From Paraburkholderia acidisoli (GTDB lineage: Bacteria > Pseudomonadota > Gammaproteobacteria > Burkholderiales > Burkholderiaceae): DNA of 64,000 nt. The notes beneath the pieces are model-generated. The model saw nothing but the letters and a program-made list of their open reading frames with translations, had not been told where the DNA came from and did not search any database. Position numbers and translations under genes: made by a program. Shown here one piece after another: positions 17,073 through 25,076 of this stretch (positions within the stretch are counted from its first letter, which is position 1; the number at the start of each line of letters is the position of its first letter). The DNA is taken from NCBI RefSeq assembly GCF_009789675.1, contig NZ_CP046916.1, positions 372,001-436,000 of the forward strand, written 5' to 3'.

Positions 17073-17355
17073 AACTGCGCTCGTAACTCACGATACAACG
17101 CGTTTCCTGCGCGTAGCGAAACGCGGCCAAGCATTCGGCGTCTTGCATCGAGTCTTTGCGGTAGGTTTCGTAAGCGGCCAGGCTCGGAAACGAAAACAGC
17201 GCGAGTGCAATGTCGTTCGCGCCTTCGGACGGCAAAAAATAACCGTGATGCTGGCCGCCGAATTTCTCGACCAGCGGAATCCACATTTTGGCGTAATGCT
17301 CGAATTGATCGAGTTGGTACGGATCGATCACATAACGCAAATAGCACGTAATCAT
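17050..17355 (-). CDS. NIPSNAP family protein
   Basis: The 101-residue protein is a single ferredoxin-like NIPSNAP domain: MITCYLRYVIDPYQLDQFE at the N terminus, then a GGQHHGYFLPSEG turn and FPSLAAYETYRKD. Family members form dimeric alpha+beta barrels; bacterial ones are uncharacterised, often adjacent to catabolic genes. It is convergent with the MFS gene at 15777-17072 and overlaps its 3' end. It is a small cytoplasmic protein without a signal peptide. Family assignment is confident, function is not known. Confidence 0.82.
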   Translation of the reverse strand: MITCYLRYVIDPYQLDQFEHYAKMWIPLVEKFGGQHHGYFLPSEGANDIALALFSFPSLAAYETYRKDSMQDAECLAAFRYAQETRCIVSYERSFMRPVFA

Positions 17356-17413
17356 GGCGCGGTTGGGTAACGGATTGGAGTGAGTCGAACGTTATCGGTG
17401 GGTTGGGCGCGCG

Positions 17414-17923
17414 TCATGCCTGCGCCATTTCCAGCAACTTCGCGACGGTATTCATATTGCGTGCAGTGCCGTTTTTCGCGGCGGCGATCTTGAGTTTCGA
17501 TTTGCCGATGCCGTCCGGGTAATGCACGTAGATTTCGCGTGGGCCCAGCGCCATTTCCTCGCTATTCACGCCACTGGCACCGGAGAGCGCGTCGGCGGCC
17601 GGTGGGGTATCGAGGAAGATCGCAACGGTTCGATCGGGCGCCGCCTCGCCGAACGGATTCGCCTTCAGCACGGCGGCCAGTTCTTCGGCCGTGCGTACCA
17701 GCACGCCCACGGGCTTGCCCGCATACGCTTCGAGCCGGGCTTCGAGTTGTTGCCTCACGGCAGCCTCGCCGAGCCGGCTTTCGAAGACGACATTGCCGCT
17801 GGCGATATACGTGCGCACGTGCGTGAAGCCGATGGCTTCGCACATCTCGCGCAAGTCGGACATGGCGAGTTTGCCGGTGCCGCCGACATTCACGGCGCGC
17901 AATAAGGCGATATAGGCAGGCAT
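17414..17923 (-). CDS. DUF1697 family protein
   Basis: The 169-residue protein matches DUF1697 in the opening MPAYIALLRAVNVGGTGKLAM, the TYIASGNVVFES segment and the closing KLKIAAAKNGTARNMNTVAKL. The family is widespread and of unknown function; it is cytoplasmic. I start at MPAYIALL (17921-17923) because the family begins there, rather than at upstream in-frame codons that would run into the next gene. It lies 13 bp downstream of the Pr6Pr-family gene on the same strand and is probably co-transcribed with it. Confidence 0.85.
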   Translation of the reverse strand: MPAYIALLRAVNVGGTGKLAMSDLREMCEAIGFTHVRTYIASGNVVFESRLGEAAVRQQLEARLEAYAGKPVGVLVRTAEELAAVLKANPFGEAAPDRTVAIFLDTPPAADALSGASGVNSEEMALGPREIYVHYPDGIGKSKLKIAAAKNGTARNMNTVAKLLEMAQA

Positions 17924-17936
17924 GGAGAATCGGGCG

Positions 17937-18641
17937 TTATTCGTCGACGGATAACACATCGGCCCCGGCAAGCGGCCGACGCCGCGCATTGATCGCCGTG
18001 AATACCGCCATCAACACAACGAACGCCGCAAACAATAGCGCACTATTGAGGATCACGCGCGCATAGCCGAGTTCGCCGACATCGATGAAAGGATAAGGGT
18101 AAAAGTCGGTCACGCTGCCGCGCCAGAATGTGACCACGAGATAGCCGAGCGGATAGATGAACCACGCAAGACGCTCGCGCCGCGAGAGACGGCAATACGG
18201 CACGAATCGCAGCCAATACACGGCGCAGAGCAGCGGCAAAACGGTGTGCAGGCTTTCGTTCAGGAGCGCGCGAAAACCGTGCGGTGTCCACAGGTGACGC
18301 AGCAGCACGTTGTACGCCACGCCCACGAACACGATGTACACCGTGACCGCGCCGGGCGCTGCCGGCCCGGCGAGAAAACGCAGCGGCCGGACGCGCACGC
18401 GCAAGGTCACACACGTGAAGCTGAGCGCGACGAGCAACACGGTGAGGTTGGTGAGATAGGACGCGAGGCGCAGGAGGGCGTCGAGGGTGTCGAAGCCGCG
18501 CAGCAGCATGCGGTGCAGCGTGAGGTCGGTTTGCGCCGCCAGCGCGAGCCACGCCAGTATGGCGATCGCGCCAGCCAGCACGGTCGCGGGGAAGGGCGGC
18601 GGCGCGGCGTTCGCGGCGGCGGAAGGCAGGCGGTCAGACAT
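17937..18641 (-). CDS. Pr6Pr family membrane protein
   Basis: The 234-residue protein has six hydrophobic segments and the family signature WRGSVTDFYPYPFIDVGELGY (shown here up to the limit; residues about 183-203), plus LWTPHGFRALLNESLHTVLP earlier. These identify the Pr6Pr (predicted six-span) family, which resembles eukaryotic FAR-17a/AIG1 proteins, some of which hydrolyse fatty-acid esters of hydroxy fatty acids through Thr and His. A His and several Thr are present in the membrane, but catalytic identity cannot be read. Located in the inner membrane; monocistronic or with the DUF1697 gene. Confidence 0.8.
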   Translation of the reverse strand: MSDRLPSAAANAAPPPFPATVLAGAIAILAWLALAAQTDLTLHRMLLRGFDTLDALLRLASYLTNLTVLLVALSFTCVTLRVRVRPLRFLAGPAAPGAVTVYIVFVGVAYNVLLRHLWTPHGFRALLNESLHTVLPLLCAVYWLRFVPYCRLSRRERLAWFIYPLGYLVVTFWRGSVTDFYPYPFIDVGELGYARVILNSALLFAAFVVLMAVFTAINARRRPLAGADVLSVDE

Positions 18642-18744
18642 GCGGCGATGGTAGCGCACTATGAAACAGCGGGCAGGCAGCGGCCCGGCGCGTGGGGCGC
18701 GACGCGGCCCTTAGCGCGATTTTTGAGGCAGCGCAAAAAAACGC

Positions 18745-18773
18745 TTGCAGACGGTACGGGAAAACCCTATACT
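18745..18773 (+). promoter_or_regulatory. Sigma-70 promoter of the candidate small RNA
   Basis: TTGCAG (18745-18750) and TATACT (18768-18773) are separated by exactly 17 bp. This is the best match to a housekeeping promoter that I see in the window. Transcription should begin near 18780, directly before the CUCCUCC motifs. Confidence 0.75.
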
Positions 18774-18779
18774 TATTTC

Positions 18780-18840
18780 CGTCTCCTCCATGTCTCCTCC
18801 AGATATGGATTCAGCCCGTCTCTTTAGGCGGGCTTTTTCT
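18780..18840 (+). ncRNA. Candidate small RNA with two anti-Shine-Dalgarno motifs
   Basis: A strong promoter, a transcript of about 60 nt and a Rho-independent terminator are packed together in a gap between two minus-strand genes. The predicted 5' part contains GTCTCCTCCAT followed directly by GTCTCCTCCAG, so two CUCCUCC motifs (18783-18789 and 18794-18800) lie 11 nt apart in what should be single-stranded RNA. Such C-rich repeats can pair with Shine-Dalgarno sequences of many mRNAs, as known for CcsR-type RNAs in alphaproteobacteria. A short frame from ATG 18790 runs through the terminator and is not credible as a protein. The size and function are inferred. Confidence 0.65.
18813..18840 (+). 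terminator. Rho-independent terminator of the small RNA
   Basis: AGCCCGTC (18813-18820) pairs with GGCGGGCT (18827-18834) around a six-base TCTTTA loop, followed by a T-rich tail TTTTTCTTTT. There is no annotated plus-strand gene upstream for it to serve, other than the proposed small RNA. Confidence 0.85.
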
Positions 18841-18906
18841 TTTGTGGCGCCGCTTTTACACGCTCAGCGCCCGCATCACTCGTCCTGTACTACGCCTCCC
18901 GGCGCA

Positions 18907-19338
18907 TCACGTCCTCACGAATACCAGATGACAGCGGCGCGCCGTCGTGCGGCTGCCGCTGCCCGAGGTCGCGTCGAAATGCGCGCTGACTTCGTACGAA
19001 TACGGCGTGCCTTTGCGTGCGCGCCGGGCCGCGCGAGCGTCCGCATTCGAAATGCCCTGTGCGACGAGCGTGGCCGACCCGTCCGGCTCGATCCGGCCGT
19101 CCAGCGCGAGCCAGCCGGCCGCGTTCGGTTCGCCATGGTCGCCGTGCAGCACGCTGTCCCCAACCAGCACGGGGAAGTGAACGGTATAAGCTTTCGCGCC
19201 GTCGCGCGCCGCGGGGCAAGTGAGCGTGACATTCCAGACGCCATCGTAGGCCCCGGCCGCCGATGCACCGGTGGCGCAGGCCAGACCTGCGGCGAATACG
19301 GCGTAGCGGACGAGACGGGTCGATAGACGGGCGTGCAT
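18907..19338 (-). CDS. Hypothetical secreted protein
   Basis: The 143-residue product has a Sec signal peptide (MHARLSTRLVRYAVFAAGLACATGASAAG, cleavage after ASA) preceded by GAGGAA, which fixes the start at 19338. The mature part begins YDGVWNVTLTCP and has two cysteines (LTCP and RRCHLVF) that could form one disulfide. The pattern, a short beta-rich protein with DGVWxVTLxC at the front, is common in Burkholderia periplasmic proteins of unknown function. I do not recognise a named family. It is monocistronic. Confidence 0.7.
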   Translation of the reverse strand: MHARLSTRLVRYAVFAAGLACATGASAAGAYDGVWNVTLTCPAARDGAKAYTVHFPVLVGDSVLHGDHGEPNAAGWLALDGRIEPDGSATLVAQGISNADARAARRARKGTPYSYEVSAHFDATSGSGSRTTARRCHLVFVRT

Positions 19339-19683
19339 GGCGATTCCTCGTTGTTGGTTTAGGGGCAGTGTGGCGGTAAATGGCGCGGCGTGACGTGGGC
19401 GTGCGCACGTTTTCAATCGCTGCGTCTCGTCGAAGAGATGCAACTAACTGCCAAGTCCGCGCGGCGCCTTCGAATTGCGAGATGCCAAGGCCCGAAATCG
19501 CGGCGATCGTCTATATCGGCGATAGTGTGTCGATACCGCCTCGATACCGCATCGATACCGCATCGATACCCAAAGCGATCAGCAATGCGGTTGCGTGCAG
19601 GAAAACGCGTGCGTCAATGCGTCTCTGGAAACGCGCCGACGGCGAACTATATTGGAACGATCGTTCGCTAGCCGTTGCACGAC
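19339..19683. other. Intergenic region with an 11-bp tandem repeat
   Basis: No credible gene is visible in these 345 bases between a minus-strand secreted-protein gene and the DUF3079 gene. It holds the two divergent promoters. The notable content is the tandem repeat at 19530-19572 and the palindrome GAACGATCGTTC at 19655-19666, 17 bp before the DUF3079 ATG. Confidence 0.5.
19530..19572. repeat. Tandem 11-bp repeat, nearly four copies
   Basis: The unit TCGATACCGCN occurs at 19530, 19541 and 19552, with a partial fourth copy TCGATACCCA from 19563. The period is close to one helical turn, so repeated sites would face the same side of the DNA. It lies about 110 bp upstream of the DUF3079 gene. 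Confidence 0.7.
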
Positions 19684-19905
19684 ATGGCCAAGAAAATCCC
19701 CCTCTATCCCCAACACCCTGAACGCATCTGCTGGGGCTGCGACCGCTATTGCCCGGCCAATTCGCTCAGTTGCGGCAACGGTTCGAGCCGCACGCAACAT
19801 CCCATCGAATTGCTCGGCGAAGACTGGCTCGACCACGGCGATTGGGGCTTCGAGACGCAAGCCGAAACGGCTGCCGCGCTCGAACCCGCTGCCGGGCGCG
19901 CGTAA
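19684..19905 (+). CDS. DUF3079 small cysteine-rich protein
   Basis: The 73-residue protein reads MAKKIPLYPQHPERICWGCDRYC followed by CGNGSSRTQHPIELLGEDW, the compact signature of DUF3079, a Burkholderiales/Pseudomonas family. Three or four cysteines in CWGCDRYC and SCGNG could bind a metal such as zinc or iron. The start is ATG 19684, where the family begins; no clear Shine-Dalgarno precedes it, and a GAACGATCGTTC palindrome lies where one might be expected. Function unknown. Flanking genes are unrelated household genes. Confidence 0.85.
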   Translation: MAKKIPLYPQHPERICWGCDRYCPANSLSCGNGSSRTQHPIELLGEDWLDHGDWGFETQAETAAALEPAAGRA

Positions 19906-20093
19906 GCCGTTTCGAGCTAGCGCACCATGCGTTCTGTCGAGCCCGTGCCGCAATGAACCGTGCGGAAGGCGCTGCGCGAAAGCGCGCCTGGTAAACGCAA
20001 CGTCAGGCAGCAACGTGGTCGTAATGCATGGCCTTGCATCTAGTTAGGGATGCGTACGATCAGGCCGTGCTGACGCAGCGTCGTTTCGCGCGC

Positions 20094-20390
20094 TCAAAGC
20101 GTATGCCGATGATGGACATCGGGGTTATGCGCATGCGGGTGCGTGATCGGCGTATGGCGATGGCAGTGCTTATGCCGCTCGCTGCCGTCCCACGCGAAAT
20201 CGTGTTCATGCCGATGATGCGCGTCGTGGCGAGTTGGCGCACTGCCAGCAAGAGGGCGAGGCCCGCGCCGCTTCCCGGATAGAACAGCCGGCCTGCATGA
20301 ACGGCGCGACGCTGCCGAACAGGGCGGCGGCGAACAGCGCGGTGGCAATGGCGCGTCGATGAGCCCGCGTCGCGAGTCGTTTTGGTCGTG
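20094..20390 (-). pseudogene. Remnant of an EamA/DMT transporter with His-rich tail
   Basis: Three reading frames on the minus strand give successive pieces of one protein type. The first encodes IATALFAAALFGSVAPFMQAG, like the first membrane helix of an EamA transporter. After a shift near 20293 the next frame gives FYPGSGAGLALLLAVRQL, like helix 2 with its GSG turn. After another change near 20225 the third frame gives a histidine-rich tail ending PHAHNPDVHHRH, as on the C terminus of certain Burkholderiaceae DMT proteins. Some 200 or more residues of the central helices are absent. Two frameshifts plus a large deletion mean it cannot be functional. The parent family call is from memory of sequence patterns. 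Confidence 0.55.
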
Positions 20391-20547
20391 AGAGGCGAGC
20401 GATACGGCAAGCTTAGGCGAAAATCAACACAGCGATGGCGCCCGCAAGGACGCGCTGCACGTGGCGAAGGCGCTCGAACCGGCGCTGGTCCGAAACCGGC
20501 TTGCTGGAGCGATCCAGGCGCGTGCGAGCCGCCTTCGCCGCGCGAGA

Positions 20548-20757
20548 TCAGTCCTCGACGCGCAAACCGACCTTGATGGTCACTTGCCAGTAGGCGATCT
20601 TGCCGTCCTCGATTTGGCCCCGCGTGTCGGTGACTTCGAACCAGTGCAGGTGATGCAGCGTTTTCGACGCCTTGGCGATGGCGTTGCGGATCGCTTCGTC
20701 GGTCGAGGTCTTCGACGAGCCGGTGAGTTCGATCTGCTTGTAGACGTGGTCTGACAT
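20548..20757 (-). CDS. Dodecin family flavin-binding protein
   Basis: The 69-residue protein [18 protein letters not shown] continues to [29 protein letters not shown], which is dodecin from end to end. Dodecins form hollow dodecamers that store riboflavin or FMN dimers; the stacking Trp lies in HWFEV and the flavin-contacting Gln in AYWQV. The start at 20757 matches the family; an upstream in-frame extension lacks any family similarity. Cytoplasmic, monocistronic. Confidence 0.93.
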   Translation of the reverse strand: MSDHVYKQIELTGSSKTSTDEAIRNAIAKASKTLHHLHWFEVTDTRGQIEDGKIAYWQVTIKVGLRVED

Positions 20758-21196
20758 GCTGTCCTCCAGACGGTGGTGGGAAAGAGGGGATCGGCGGCAT
20801 GCGCTGCGGCCGGATCGATCTTTCATGCACGACGCGTGCCCGGCTCTCGCCGCGCCAACGCGAGGCGCGCGAGCCCAGACGTGCCGCGATCTTCAGCTCG
20901 CTTGAGCGCGATTCAACGCCATTCACATCGCTTTGCCGGCGTTAATCCGGCCAATGCACCGGCGATAGTATTTATTTCCCTTTTCCCCGAAATACCGGCC
21001 AAAACCATTGGATTGGTCCATTGACCCGCCAATTCGGGCCCATTCGATAACGATTGGCGCATTGAGCGAAAAGAATTGACGGCCGATTCAGGTAGACTCC
21101 AATGTTGGAGACAGCTTGTGGCATAGAGGTTCACTCACGATTGTGGCCCGTCCGGCCGCGCCTGCTGCTCAAAACCTCTCACTATGGATTCAGGCA
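20758..21196. other. Intergenic region upstream of the KaiC-like gene
   Basis: About 440 bases between the dodecin start and the KaiC-like start hold no recognisable gene. The stretch 20940-21120 is relatively AT-rich and must contain the KaiC-like promoter. The KaiC-like frame stays open to 21116, but family similarity starts only at 21197. Confidence 0.4.
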
Positions 21197-22648
21197 ATGG
21201 ACAAGACGCTTGCGCGACTCTCCAGCGATGTTCCCGGACTCGACGAAATCACCGGCGGCGGTTTGATCGCCGGTTCTTCGTACATTATCCAAGGGCGTCC
21301 CGGCGCGGGTAAAACCATCCTCGCGAATCAGATCGCGTTTGCTCAAGCGCGGCAGGGGCGAAAAGTCCTGTATGTCACGCTGCTCGCCGAGTCCCATGAC
21401 CGCCTGTTTCAATCGCTTTCCACGCTCGACTTTTTCGAAGATTCGCGCGTCAGCAAAGACCTCACCTATCTGAGTCTGTTTCGCACGCTGCGCGAAGAGG
21501 GCTTGAGCGCGCTCGTCGCCATGCTGCGCAGCGAGCTGATGCGGCAGCAGGCCAGCATACTCGTGCTCGACGGGCTGCTGAACGCGAGAGAAAGCGGGCA
21601 GAGCAATCTGGACGTCAAGACGTTCGTGGCGGAGCTTCAGGGCCATGCCGCGTTCACCGGCTGCACCGTGCTGTTTCTCACGAGCGCCCACACCGACGAA
21701 TCCAGCCCCGAACACACCATGGTGGACGGCGTGCTGCAACTCGACGAAAGCCTGTTCGAGTCGCGTACCGCGCGCCATATTCGGGTGGCGAAGTCGCGTG
21801 GCAGCCGCGCGATGGGCGGTCTGCACGCCTATGAAATCACCGACCGCGGCATTGAAATCTATCCCCGGCTGGAGGCGGCGTTCGCCGTTCCCACCCAGTC
21901 CGACCGCGCGAGCGCCGAGCGCATCGACACGGGTATCGAGGGCCTCGACGAACGCGTGGGCGGCGGCTTGCCCGGCAGCTCCGTTTCCGTGATCGTGGGT
22001 CCGGCCGGCAGCGGCAAGACCACGTTCGGGCTCGGTTTCCTGCGCGCGGCCACGCCCGAGCGGCCCGCGGTGCATTTCGGCTTCTACGAAACCGAACAAC
22101 GGCTCACGCGCAAGGCGAAGGCGCTCGGCATCGATTTGCCGGCGCTGATCGATTCGGGCGCGCTCACGCTCCTCTGGCGTCCGCTCACCGAGAACCTGCT
22201 CGACAAACTCGCTTACGACCTGCTCAACGCGGTTCGCGTGTCGAAGGCCGAGCGCCTGTTTATCGACGGATTGGCGGGCTTCGAGCGCGCCACCGTCATT
22301 CCGCATCGCATGGTGGAGTTTTTCGCCGCGCTCACGAATGAATTGCGCGGCGCCGGGGTCACCACGGTCTGCACGTGGGAGGTCAAGGAACTGTCTGGAC
22401 CGTGGATCACCAATCCCTCGCCGGAAATTCTGAGCCAGATCGACAACATCCTCGCCCTCGAACACGTGCGCACGAAAGGCGTGCTGCGGCGCTGCGTGAC
22501 CGTGCTCAAGGTGCGGGACAGCGACTACGACACGTCCGTGGCCGAGATCAAGATCGCTGCCAACGGCGGATTGCGGGTGACGGGAAATCTGCTGGAGGGG
22601 GATGGCGCTTCGCTGGGAAGCGCCGAGGCAGATCGTCGTCAGCGGTGA
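21197..22648 (+). CDS. KaiC-like double-domain RecA-superfamily ATPase
   Basis: The 483-residue protein contains two KaiC-type ATPase domains. Domain 1 (about 1-240) opens with SSDVPGLDEITGGGL and has the P-loop GRPGAGKT at 33-40; domain 2 (about 250-470) opens with IDTGIEGLDERVGGGLPG and has P-loop GPAGSGKT at 268-275. No KaiA or KaiB gene is near. Instead the gene is followed 9 bp later by CheY-like receivers and a histidine kinase, so it is likely part of a signalling or stress response, as proposed for non-cyanobacterial KaiC homologs. ATG 21197 was chosen by domain start; upstream in-frame codons exist. Confidence 0.88.
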   Translation: MDKTLARLSSDVPGLDEITGGGLIAGSSYIIQGRPGAGKTILANQIAFAQARQGRKVLYVTLLAESHDRLFQSLSTLDFFEDSRVSKDLTYLSLFRTLREEGLSALVAMLRSELMRQQASILVLDGLLNARESGQSNLDVKTFVAELQGHAAFTGCTVLFLTSAHTDESSPEHTMVDGVLQLDESLFESRTARHIRVAKSRGSRAMGGLHAYEITDRGIEIYPRLEAAFAVPTQSDRASAERIDTGIEGLDERVGGGLPGSSVSVIVGPAGSGKTTFGLGFLRAATPERPAVHFGFYETEQRLTRKAKALGIDLPALIDSGALTLLWRPLTENLLDKLAYDLLNAVRVSKAERLFIDGLAGFERATVIPHRMVEFFAALTNELRGAGVTTVCTWEVKELSGPWITNPSPEILSQIDNILALEHVRTKGVLRRCVTVLKVRDSDYDTSVAEIKIAANGGLRVTGNLLEGDGASLGSAEADRRQR

Positions 22649-22657
22649 GTCGAGAGC

Positions 22658-23047
22658 ATGACTACCCTGGTTATTGTCGACGACGAATCGCTCGTGACCG
22701 AGTTTTTGTCGTTCCTCTTAAACGGTGCAGGCTACGAGGTTCATGCCGCGTTCAACGGCAGGGATGCGATCGCGCTGATCGAACGGCAGCGCCCCGCGCT
22801 GGTCATTACCGATCTCATGATGCCGGTCATGTCAGGCCTGGGGCTTGCGAAAGCCATTCGTCATCACGACGAACTCGCGCAGCTGCCCATCATTTTGTGC
22901 AGTTCCGCGCCGGATCCCGTGACGCCGGAGGAAAGCCTGATGTTCAGTGCGATCCTGCGCAAGCCCTATCCCCCCAACCGTCTGCTGGAACTGGTGACGC
23001 GTTTCGCGGGCGAGGCGGAGCCTGGCGTCGGCGCCGGCGACCGGTGA
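22658..23047 (+). CDS. Stand-alone response regulator receiver (CheY-like)
   Basis: The 129-residue protein is a single receiver domain: acidic pocket VDDE at 7-10, phospho-acceptor Asp52 in VITDLMMPVMSG, a Ser in LCSSAP and the conserved Lys in LRKPYP. There is no output domain, so it probably relays phosphate or docks on a partner such as the KaiC-like ATPase encoded 9 bp upstream or the kinase at 23547. The short C-terminal tail (AEPGVGAGDR) is unstructured. Confidence 0.9.
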   Translation: MTTLVIVDDESLVTEFLSFLLNGAGYEVHAAFNGRDAIALIERQRPALVITDLMMPVMSGLGLAKAIRHHDELAQLPIILCSSAPDPVTPEESLMFSAILRKPYPPNRLLELVTRFAGEAEPGVGAGDR

Positions 23048-23128
23048 GGCTGTCACCCGGCAACGCCGGGTGAGCCCGCGGTGTCGTCGAGGCAGGCCCC
23101 GTTAACGTAGTCGTTTTCCGATTGGTCC

Positions 23129-23476
23129 ATGGCACGAGTCCTTCTTGTAGACGACGAACCGGAGATTCTTGAAGCGTGGAGTTTCGCACTCGGCTACGCG
23201 GGGTACGAGGTCGACTGCGCGCGGAACGGTCGGGAAGCGCTGCGCGCGGTCGAGGCGCAATTGCCCGATCTCGTCGTCACCGACCTGATGATGCCGGTCA
23301 TGAGCGGGGAGGACTTTTGCCGCGCCTTACGAGGCAATCCGGCATGGAGCCGCATTCCCATCCTGCTGCATTCGTCGGCCCGGGTCGGATCGACGAATCT
23401 TTGGGACGCCGTGCTCAGAAAGCCGGCCCACATGGAAACCTTTCTCCAGACAGCGGAAAAGCTGATTCGCGGTTGA
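23129..23476 (+). CDS. Stand-alone response regulator receiver (CheY-like)
   Basis: This 115-residue receiver is a close paralogue of the one at 22658: VDDEPEILEAW at the N terminus, Asp52 in VVTDLMMPVMSG, Ser in LHSSARVG and Lys in LRKPAH. The two share the DLMMPVMSG block exactly, pointing to a tandem duplication. No output domain is present. It lies 81 bp after the first receiver and 70 bp before the histidine kinase, in the same direction, so the four genes 21197-25076 likely form one unit. Confidence 0.9.
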   Translation: MARVLLVDDEPEILEAWSFALGYAGYEVDCARNGREALRAVEAQLPDLVVTDLMMPVMSGEDFCRALRGNPAWSRIPILLHSSARVGSTNLWDAVLRKPAHMETFLQTAEKLIRG

Positions 23477-23546
23477 AGGTCGCCATGCCCGCACACACAC
23501 CGCTTACCGTCAATTTTTCGTGGCTGCTGACTGCCGAGGTCGCCCT

Positions 23547-25076
23547 TTGAGTGATTTTCAGGCTGTGTTGGAGCACTTTGCCGAGCCCTGGCTCGTGCTG
23601 GACGACAAGCTCGCGCTCGTCTGCGCCAACGCGGCGTGGCGCGAGCGGTTCATGGGGACGGCTTCGGCGGGGGCGCCACTGCCCGCGAACGGCGCCGTCG
23701 CGGCCGTCGTCGCCCATCTCCGCGCGAGCCGGGTGCCGCTGTCGCGCGTGTTCCGGCTCGATCTCGCGCTGGCGGATAGCCGCGACGGCGGCCGGCGCTA
23801 CTGGCGCATGCACGCCTCGCCGCTGCCCGCCGATGGCGACCGTGCCGCGCTAATGGCGCTGCGTTTCGAGGACGTGACCGCCCAGCTGGACGCGGGCGAA
23901 ACGGAACGGCGCGAAAAGGCCAAGCTCCGCTCTTACGCGCGACTGGGCGAAATTCTCGCCAGGCAAACGGGGACGAAAACGGCGGCGACGCGAAGCACGC
24001 TGAACGGCAACATCGACCCCACGCTCGCGCTCGCGGAGCTTGGCGTATGGCAAATCGACCTGGCCTCGGGCAGCGTGGAATGCAACGACCGGTGCCTGCG
24101 CGATCTGGCGTTGGAGCCGTTGGCCGATGCGAAGCGATTCGGCGAAGCGGTGCAGCTCAGCGCGGCGAATCTCCAGCGCGTGCAGGCGGGCGAATCCTTC
24201 GAAAGCGAACTGCGCGTCGATCATGCGGACGGCCCGCACTGGGTGCTCGTGCGTGGCTCGGGCAGCGCGCAGGACGATGGCCTTACCGGCCGGGTCGGCG
24301 GCATTACGCTCGACATCACCTCGCGCAAGAAACACGAACTCGAGCTTTCGGCGTTGGCCGACAAAGAACGCGACGCCCGCGAGCAAAGCGAGGCGTTGGC
24401 GCGCGCGATGGACGAGTTCGTCGCGGCGGTGAGCCATGAACTGCGCTCGCCGCTGAACGCGATCATTTCATGGGGCGAACTGTTGAGGCTCTCCTCCGAC
24501 CCCGCCGCGGTGACGAAGGCCGGCGACGCGATCCGTCGCAACGGGCGCCAGCTTTCGCTGATGGTGGACGACCTGCTCGACAGCGGCGCCATTGCCTCGG
24601 GCAAACTTTCCGTGCAGTTGCAGCCGCTCGACCTGGGCGCGCTGGCGACGCTCGCGGCGGAGGACGTGCGCAAGCAGGCCGAGCGCAAAAATCTCACGCT
24701 GGACGCGAGCCAGGTGAGTTCCTGCACGGTCATGGCCGACGAAGGCCGCATCCGCCAGGTCATCTGGAATCTGCTTTCCAACGCCATCAAGTTCACGGAA
24801 GCAGGCGGCGTGCGCATTGCGCTCGCGGCGGACGGTTCCGCCGCCCGCCTGAGCGTCGAGGACACCGGGCGCGGCATTCCGGCCGCGCAATTGCCGCAGA
24901 TCTTCGGCCGCTTCGTGCAGATCGACGCGCGTTCGAGCGGTCGCGCGGGCGGCCTCGGACTCGGGCTGTGGCTCGTGAAGCATATCGTCGAGCTTCATGG
25001 CGGAACGGTGAGCGTCACCAGCGAAGGCGCGGGACACGGTTCGACGTTCACGGTAACGCTGCCGCTGCTGGCATGA
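23547..25076 (+). CDS. PAS-domain sensor histidine kinase
   Basis: The roughly 509-residue kinase has two PAS-like regions (about 5-115 and 150-270), a coiled linker rich in Glu/Arg, a HisKA domain with phospho-acceptor His297 in SHELRSPLN, and a HATPase domain (N box NLLSNAIKFTEAGG, G1 DTGRGIP, G2 GGLGLGLWLVKHI). There are no membrane segments, so it senses in the cytoplasm. The start is a TTG at 23547, preceded by GAGG at 23535-23538; a GTG at 23520 has no ribosome site. It ends the KaiC-like/receiver unit and is the likely phosphodonor for the receivers. Confidence 0.86.
   Translation: MSDFQAVLEHFAEPWLVLDDKLALVCANAAWRERFMGTASAGAPLPANGAVAAVVAHLRASRVPLSRVFRLDLALADSRDGGRRYWRMHASPLPADGDRAALMALRFEDVTAQLDAGETERREKAKLRSYARLGEILARQTGTKTAATRSTLNGNIDPTLALAELGVWQIDLASGSVECNDRCLRDLALEPLADAKRFGEAVQLSAANLQRVQAGESFESELRVDHADGPHWVLVRGSGSAQDDGLTGRVGGITLDITSRKKHELELSALADKERDAREQSEALARAMDEFVAAVSHELRSPLNAIISWGELLRLSSDPAAVTKAGDAIRRNGRQLSLMVDDLLDSGAIASGKLSVQLQPLDLGALATLAAEDVRKQAERKNLTLDASQVSSCTVMADEGRIRQVIWNLLSNAIKFTEAGGVRIALAADGSAARLSVEDTGRGIPAAQLPQIFGRFVQIDARSSGRAGGLGLGLWLVKHIVELHGGTVSVTSEGAGHGSTFTVTLPLLA

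Noticed and set aside
18790..18906. A short protein frame starting at the ATG inside the small RNA
   Set aside because: It reads through the terminator hairpin and has no ribosome site or similarity.
19655..19666. GAACGATCGTTC palindrome as an operator for DUF3079
   Set aside because: It is a perfect palindrome, but single, short and without a nearby regulator; not enough to claim a site.
21197..22648. A circadian clock locus
   Set aside because: Only a KaiC-like ATPase is present; KaiA and KaiB are absent, so clock function cannot be claimed.
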